From the NCBI GenBank assembly GCA_964019695.1, contig OZ026525.1, positions 59,862,253 to 59,926,252 of the forward strand: a stretch of 64,000 nt of DNA, read 5' to 3'. Of this stretch, positions 58,484 to 64,000 are shown piece by piece. Numbering within the stretch: the stretch's first letter is position 1; each line of letters begins with the position of its first letter. The notes under the pieces are model-generated. The model did no database searches, had not been told where the DNA came from, and saw nothing but the letters and a program-made list of their open reading frames with translations. The stretch comes from Loripinus fragilis. Taxonomy: Eukaryota > Mollusca > Bivalvia > Lucinida > Lucinidae. A program made the translations under genes and the position numbers.

Positions 58484-58633
58484 TTTTGTTTGTTTGATTT
58501 GATTCTTCACGTCCCATCAACAATTGTTCAGTCATAAAGGGACGGGCCTTCCTGGGTTGAACCAGTACTAAGCTAGGATTATTGTTCTTGCTCAAGGACA
58601 CAACGCAGTGACGCCAGTGAGGCTCGAACTTAA
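58484..58633 (-). repeat. SINE family Y, head-truncated
   Basis: Body 'cacgtcccatcaacaattg', 'gggacgggccttcctggg', up to 'gccagtgaggctcgaac'; the rest of the head is missing. Confidence 0.82.
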
Positions 58634-59033
58634 AACTGGCTTAATGGGAGATAATTCGCACAGAAAGATGGAATTTAGTTAAGATTTTCAGCTAGTTCTC
58701 GCTGAAATTTCTTAATTTCTCATCAGTTTGGACTGGTTGAGATATTTTCTCTCGTGAAATTCTGAACCAGAATTTCCCTGCAGAAGTTTTTCTAGTTTAC
58801 TTGGAGTTTCCTGGAGTTTACCATTTCCATTTATTGTTCACAAACCCTTGAAGACAACGTTTTCTCGTGTAGAGGCCCACATAATCTTTCTTTTCAATTT
58901 TGGCAAGCTATTTAAATATCGCTTAGGCTCCTAGCAAATTTTAAAATGACTGAATATTCAATAAGATTTGGGCTGCTCAGACAAAGTCTGGAGTAAATTT
59001 ACATAGAGTCAAGTTGAATCTGTTGAAGCCTTT
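58634..59033. other. MED19 intron spacer
   Basis: No exon or repeat was recognised. Confidence 0.4.
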
Positions 59034-59420
59034 TTACCCTTAACACGCCAGCAAAAAATTAATCTGAAAGTTCCATCTGCTTTTGTCGTCTGCTGCAAAT
59101 TTTTGCTAACATTATCTAACAAATTTAAGTATGGAGACAAATAGTCTAGATCCAGATCAAACTGCTCCTATAGGAGCAGTCTGATCTGGGTCTACACTGT
59201 TTGTTGGAAAGGCTTCTAAAACATTTCAGCAGACCACAAAAGCAGACGACTTTTGTTGTAATTTTCCCCATATTCTCTAGCTAGTGTAGACCCAGTTCAG
59301 ACGGCTCCTATAGGAGCAGTCTGATCTAGGTCTACACTGGTTGTTGGAAAGGCTTCTAAAACATTTCAGCAGACGACAAAAGCAGACGCCTTTTGTTGTA
59401 ATTTTCCCCATGTTTTCAAG
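59034..59420. repeat. Palindromic MITE, family D, with duplicated right half
   Basis: CCCTTAACACGCCAGC at the left and GAGCAGTCTGATCT core at 59160-59190. The right half (from 'ctcctataggagcagtctg' to 'cttttgttgtaattttcccc') occurs twice, ending near 59270 and 59410. The second copy ends a few bases from the MED19 donor. Confidence 0.8.
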
Positions 59421-59425
59421 TTTAC

Positions 59426-59531
59426 CTGGAGTTTCCTGGAGTATTCCGTTTCCTCCCGACTCTCTCTTTCTCTTGTTTTTGTGTTTCTTCTTTACTGGAG
59501 CTTGACTCATGAACCTGTACTGCTCTGGTAA
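59426..59531 (-). CDS. MED19: MED19, exon with the LPEQYR segment
   Basis: Acceptor TTGTTACAG|TTA, donor CCAG|GTAAAC; 35 codons plus one base. It reads LPEQYRFMSQAPVKKKHKNK and ends GILQETP. Animal MED19 has the equivalent LPEQYR...PVKKKHKHK...QETP directly after the conserved core, so identity is secure. It is preceded in phase 0 by 60780-60879 and followed in phase 1 by 57490-57633. Confidence 0.93.
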
Positions 59532-59763
59532 CTGTAACAAACAATGGTTAGAAAGTTGCTTTCAGAAAATAAGTGCCTAGCATGTGTCCATATATGTGAA
59601 TTTTTTTAGTATAAAATTGCGATTATTTTCTTATCCATTAGTTTGAACACATGTTTTGGGAGTCCCACTGTTTTGGGAGTCCCACTGACTTAGTTTTAAA
59701 ATTTGAATTTCTAAAGTTCAGGATTTTAAAATTTGAACTTTCACCCATGTGGGCTGTGCATAG

Positions 59764-59952
59764 GTCCAAATAAAAATACCTTTGAGAGTGAATTTGTGAA
59801 CATTTTCTTATCCAGCAATCTTAACATTTGTTTTGGGTGCTCAAAAGAACTGTCTCCTAATGAGACAGTTCTTTTGAGTACCCACAACATATGTTTTAGT
59901 TGAGAAATAACAAAATGGATTTTTGATTATGCATTCTTCTGGGGGCCTGGTC
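59764..59952. repeat. MITE family A copy
   Basis: 'cataggtccaaataaa' left, 'tgggggcctggtct' right, core AGAACTGTCTCCTAATGAGA. A second left-end fragment is at about 59585-59660. Confidence 0.83.
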
Positions 59953-60170
59953 TAGTCATAAATTATTTTCATTGACAAAATAAGAATACTACTGACTATG
60001 TTGGTCATAAAAATCTTTTTGCAGCAAGCCTGCTATCTCAGTATGTGTTTCACTTTCACTTTCTTACGAACATAAGGATACATTGTGATCTGAGGACCTC
60101 CAAGTATCCATACATATGAAGGTACAAACACACATATGATTATTTTACTCTAAATTCAATATTTGGGCCA

Positions 60171-60308
60171 GAGGCCTTTATGAAGAAAAACATGCACTTT
60201 GATATCAACTACAAAGTCACTGTTCCACCATTTTGGACAAAAATGGTGAAACAGTGACTATATATAGTTGATATCGAAAGCATGTTTTACTTGATTAAGG
60301 CCTCTGGC
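60171..60308. repeat. 138-bp palindrome
   Basis: Arms CCAGAGGCCTTTATGAAG, TTGATATCAACTA and CACTGTTCCACCATTTT with inverses, centre GGACAAA. Confidence 0.88.
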
Positions 60309-60540
60309 GGAAATATTAAATTAAGAGTAAATTTTCCTATGTGTTTAACATTGTTCACTATGGAATATAAATGAATATTACATGAAGATAGTTATCTCAT
60401 TTTCAGGCCTGAACATTTTTTTTGTTTGTTTGATTTGATCCTTTACATCCCATCATGCAATTTTAAATGCTCCATGAAGCAATATTATAAAGAAAATTAT
60501 ACCCCTTTGGATCCTTTTGGCCTTACTTTAAACAATGCAT

Positions 60541-60725
60541 GTAGAGGAGTGTAGTGGCTTGGTGGTAGAGTGTTAGGCTTGGGATAGAAGGGTCGCTAGT
60601 TCCTGACTCACTGGAGGCACTGTGTTATGTCCTCTGCTAATAGTACTGGTTCAACCCAGAAAGACAGAAAACGATCCTGACATGACTGAAAAATTGTTGT
60701 CAAGGACATAAAACATCAACACAAA
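60541..60725 (+). repeat. SINE family Y copy
   Basis: Head GGAGTGTAGTGGCTTGGTGG, degenerate B box (GTCGCTAGTTCCTGACTC), body 'tgactgaaaaattgttg' and an ACACAAACAAAG tail 55 bases from a MED19 donor. Confidence 0.83.
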
Positions 60726-60779
60726 CAAAGTAATCCATGCATATTGCATAATTGTTCCTGAGAAGAGTCTATCACTTAC

Positions 60780-60879
60780 CGGTCCAGGGTGAAGTCTGAA
60801 ACCGGATAGGGCACTGTTAGACAATGTGTTAATTTCTTTGCCAGTTATTGGTGGTTTCTCAATCAATGACCTTAGAGAA
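60780..60879 (-). CDS. MED19: MED19, conserved core exon ([10 protein letters not shown])
   Basis: Acceptor TTTATTTTCAG|T, donor CCG|GTAAGTG. One base completes Ser with the AG from the previous exon, then 33 codons: [20 protein letters not shown] ... GFRLHPGP. This block is among the most conserved parts of animal MED19 ([21 protein letters not shown]). MED19 is a head/middle-interface subunit of Mediator that couples regulators to RNA polymerase II. Joining it to 61365-61521 reproduces the family's [13 protein letters not shown] junction. Confidence 0.96.
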
Positions 60880-61364
60880 CTGAAAATAAAAAAGATTCCA
60901 GATAAAAGTAGTATTTTCATTGGCTCAAGAGATTTGTATTGTGAAAACCCCTAAATGAGTACTTTGCCAGACAGTGAAGACCCAGATCTTGAGATGAAAT
61001 GCTGCATAAAACTTTAATTCTTAAATAATCAAAATGTATGATCAAAGTTTGGCTTAATTGATTTGGAAACCTAATCTTTTCACCAGACTTATCTGGAATT
61101 GGAACACATCAATTTTACAACCATTTCACCAGACTTATTTTAAATTGGAACTAGAATGCAGTCAATGATACACCATCACATATATCTGCTTATTCACCTT
61201 TGACCTTGACCTTGGGCTCAGGTTACATGAAATGTTGTCCATTAACCTCAATGTCATGTGACATATGCACCTGCAAAGTTTGAAGTTTGTATGTCTCTTT
61301 GGAAAGTCAGCCTCAAAATCCTGAATTCAGGAATAATCCTGAAAACTTTCAGCCATGTCAGTAC
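60880..61364 (-). other. MED19 intron
   Basis: No further exon. 61295-61350 contains a short stretch ('ctttggaaagtcagcctcaa', 'aatcctgaattcaggaataa') shared with 51705-51760, a small dispersed repeat. Confidence 0.6.
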
Positions 61365-61521
61365 CTGTTGTCTTGGTGGCCAGGTGTATCTATATACCCA
61401 GGAAGTTGGGGTAGAAATGAACTCAATTCTTCTTTACCCTTCTTGCTACAGAACTTGTTGTACGAGTGCTCGAGGCCATAGAATTCCATCAAACTGGTAC
61501 TACCTGTTATCTCTGCCTTAT
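61365..61521 (-). CDS. MED19: MED19, exon with the GLEHSYNKFC motif
   Basis: Acceptor TTTGTTTCAG|AT, donor AACAG|GTACTG; 157 bases. It reads KAEITGSTSLMEFYGLEHSY, NKFCSKKGKEELSSFLPQLP and GYIDTPGHQDN. Animal MED19 has the same ELTGSTNL..YGLEHSYNKFCGKK..E.LSSFLP.LPG..D.PG..DN order, so this is a confident identification. The exon needs one base from an upstream exon. The preceding GPFYLM-type exon was searched for up to 64000 and not found, so the gene is 5'-partial here. Confidence 0.96.
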
Positions 61522-61620
61522 CTGAAACAAAACATACCATTCAGGGGCGTACCTACGTGAAAGCAAATACACATGTGCGTACACCTTGATGCAGCAAGAA
61601 CATGTATAGGTGTTCTTAGT

Positions 61621-61800
61621 TACAGTAAAACCTGTCTTAAACCGCCACTAAAAAGTAGGCAAAAAAAACGATCTAAATGACAAATGGTAGCTTAATGAAG
61701 GTCGAAAAAAATTGCTTTGGAGCATTCTGCAATACTTTTGACCTGCATTAAGTGATAATCGGTCTTGAAACCCAAGTTTTGGTCTTTTTGAGTGGCTCAT
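61621..61800. repeat. MITE family B, right end missing
   Basis: TACAGTAAAACCTGTCTTAA left end, 'cattaagtgataatcggtct' inner arm; stops after 'tttttgagtggctc'. Confidence 0.83.
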
Positions 61801-62569
61801 TTTGTAAATGATTTAAAATTTTGAACGCTTTTCTTTTATGCTCTCAAATTACTCTTATGAACTCTGCAAGCTTTAAAGCTTCCCTTCAAATCCTTTTATA
61901 CATTGTAACATATGCATTTCTTGTACCACTTTGTATCATTTATAGAAATAGAATAAAATTTAAACTAAATAAAATGTTGGTTTTCAGGGCTGGAATTCAC
62001 AAAAATGCTTGTCAGAAATGCAAACAGGAAAGATTTGATCAGACTGCTTCTGATCTGGTTCTGCACTGTTGTCTGGGCCTTTTTGACAGGCAACTAATGC
62101 TTTAGATTCAAGAACATTTACCGTACATTATATGTATTTTTGATAATTACAGGGATTTTTTTTACCTTTCTGAAGTCGGGGCCAGGGTCCTGTTTAATTG
62201 GGTAAAAAAACGCTTGAACCATCAAAATTGGGAAAACTTGATGCAGCCTTAGCTGCCTAAAAGAACTGGACCCCAATTTTAAATTAATTAAAATTATAAA
62301 AATTTAGCAGTGTAAAGCTGTATAATGTTGCTTTGCCTATCATAGTTACAAATGTACTCAATATGACATGAAAATTTGCATAAAAATATGAGCCAAAAAC
62401 ATCTGTAGCTTTGCTATTTTTGGCCTGATTTTCATGAAATTTTCACCAAATCTAGAATTATGAAACTTGAAATAATATGCACCATTTTGGGAAGTTTTTG
62501 CTCATTTTTAATTGGCCCAAATCAAGCCTAGGAAACTCCCTGAATTAAAAGATATCCAGGAAAAGGATC
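61801..62569. other. MED19 upstream intron, unassigned
   Basis: A 94-codon + strand frame (61821-62105) shows no family resemblance. 62020-62080 has words like the family D core ('gatcagactgcttctgatct'). No exon matching the MED19 N-terminus was seen. Confidence 0.4.
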
Positions 62570-63352
62570 CATGACATTTGGTCGAAAACCATTTCGTCAC
62601 AACGACGTTTGGTCGAATGCGACATTTGGTCGATACTACTTTTCGCCGACTACAACCTTTGGTTGACTTCGACAATTGGTCGAAAATTTGTCGAATTATG
62701 TCGAAATTTAGTTGAAATTTGGTCGAAAACTGATTTGTACAGAAAAAAAATAAAAAATTGTTTACATTTACGGTTCTCACACCTCCAATATATTTTCACG
62801 CAAGTATCATTATTAGTATCTCTGTCTTTCGTGTACTGAAAGCCCTTATATGCCAATTTTTGGGAGTGAAAAATGATGGTAAATCCATTTCGAATGACTA
62901 ATCCGACATCAGAAAGAAAGAAGGAACAATGGATCATCTCACAAACGTGAGTTCTTCTTACCTTTAAAACATTTCACTCAAAGATCCATGCCGAAAGCTT
63001 TTGACCACTGCCCATTATAGAGTCATTATAATTAATACCGTTATACACTAATTAGCTTTGAAGCAACTATATAAAATTAATGGAGCGTGCCTTTTTAAGT
63101 TGTATGTCAGGTAAACAAAGTGAATTCTCATGATTTTCTTTTTTTTATTAATCAATGACATTTGGTAGATGCGATGTTCCGTCAAGTACGACATTTGGTC
63201 AAAAACAATGACTTGACAATTTTGACCGAATGTCGTTACGTACCTGGCTATTTTTTTTTTACCAAATGTTGTGCTCGGCGAAATGTCGCATCAACCAAGT
63301 CATATGCGACCAATTGTCGTATCGGCGAAATGGTTTTCGTCAATTTGTCGTG
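62570..63352. mobile_element. ~780-bp TIR element with CGACATTTGGTCGA iterons
   Basis: Inverted ends share CGAAAACCATTTCG (62586-62600 region; inverse near 63325-63340). Each subterminal region carries many variants of CGACATTTGGTCGA (62573-62735 and, mostly inverted, 63160-63350), as if a protein-binding motif were multiplied. The interior 62740-63140 is unrelated and non-coding. Confidence 0.75.
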
Positions 63353-64000
63353 CACCCCAGGAACATACATAGATACCGCTGGGGATACCATATATTAAAG
63401 TGCACTGTATGTGTATTTTTTTCCAAAATTCTACACCCTCTTTTAACTCTTGGAATGCTAGGTTTGTTGTCGTCTGCTGTCTCAACTTTCTTCAAAATCA
63501 ACTTTAAAAAAAAATTACCGGGGGCAGTCACAAATAACTGAGAGTTGGTTTGTCCTTTCGTCAGTCCGTAAAATTTCATTATTTGTTTTCGTGCTAAGAA
63601 GTAAAATAAGTACCTTAAGGATTATTCTAAAAGATATTAAGTTTGTCCATACGTCTTAAGGTACTAACAAATAAACCCAGCCAGCACACAATGTCGGACC
63701 AATATCGGACCCCTAGCAAAACCCCATCCAAATGGCATTTCGTTGGCCCGCTTTTTTATGTTTAGTGGGATATATAATGCGTAGATCAATTATTCTCTAG
63801 TCATTTCAGACATATAGTTGGTGCTAAAAATAGTCTTCTCGATGAGACGGTTCTTTTGAGCACCCAAAATCAACGTTAATTTAGAAAATACAATTTTACA
63901 CATCTATCTATATATCCGTTTTGCAGCACATTCCAAAATGGGTGTATGGGTGTAGAGCGCATAACACCACTCGAGCGTCATCAGATGGGAATGGTTTGGG
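63353..64000. other. Right edge, MED19 upstream region
   Basis: It has a family D-like fragment (about 63445-63540, 'gtcgtctgctgtctcaactt') and the right part of a MITE A hairpin (63830-63870, 'gatgagacggttcttttgag'). No promoter or exon was recognised. Confidence 0.5.

Noticed and set aside
62508..63579. Frames of 61-103 residues around the CGACATTTGGTCGA element
   Set aside because: They are driven by the repeated motif and AT-rich DNA, with no family resemblance.

Overview
The window is eukaryotic, AT-rich and dense with repeats. Large introns with GT..AG junctions, tRNA-derived SINEs, TA-flanked MITEs, LINE relics and an ectodomain of a type common in molluscan receptor-like proteins suggest a mollusc, most likely a bivalve. 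No species can be named from the sequence alone. No bacterial-style operons, rRNA genes or true tRNA genes are visible.

Three protein-coding loci can be supported. (1) On the + strand at 8576-27756 is a three-exon gene, with exons at 8576-8874, 23971-24688 and 26920-27756. The junction phases fit and give one 617-residue reading frame: a signal peptide, a somatomedin-B-like Cys cluster and a Cys-rich ectodomain resembling those of molluscan secretin/adhesion-type GPCRs. It ends in a short hydrophobic tail instead of seven helices. (2) On the - strand at 36432-37322 is an intronless type II membrane glycosyltransferase of the capsular-polysaccharide-synthesis / GT32-like type, with an upstream ORF that ends on its start codon. 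(3) On the - strand from beyond the right edge down to about 53.08 kb is MED19, a Mediator head subunit. Four internal exons are clear (61365-61521, 60780-60879, 59426-59531, 57490-57633) and a probable last exon starts at 53091. Its N-terminal exon lies outside the window.

Layout. 1-8.5 kb holds palindromic elements, including a 419-bp near-perfect palindrome with a 5-bp target duplication and a 743-bp mariner-like TIR element. 8.9-24.0 kb is intron 1 of the receptor-like gene. It holds a 3.86-kb TIR element flanked by ATACC, a 20-bp satellite whose later part is organised into exact 744-bp higher-order units each carrying a hairpin MITE, and a 3.28-kb foldback element inserted into that satellite. 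The foldback element has its own internal 161-bp higher-order minisatellite. 28.7-34.3 kb is a decayed L1/Tx1-like LINE broken by later insertions. 35.1-35.7 kb is a ~61-bp tandem array. 37.4-39.4 kb is a second copy of the foldback element, just 5' of the glycosyltransferase. 43.6-46.5 kb is a second LINE relic (- strand) broken by a SINE, two adjacent MITEs and another repeat. 46.5-64 kb is the MED19 locus and its TE-filled introns.

The three genes show no common pathway. The receptor-like protein and the glycosyltransferase belong to the secretory pathway, and MED19 is nuclear. All exon structures were read by eye from splice sites, phase and protein-family resemblance. No transcript data were available.
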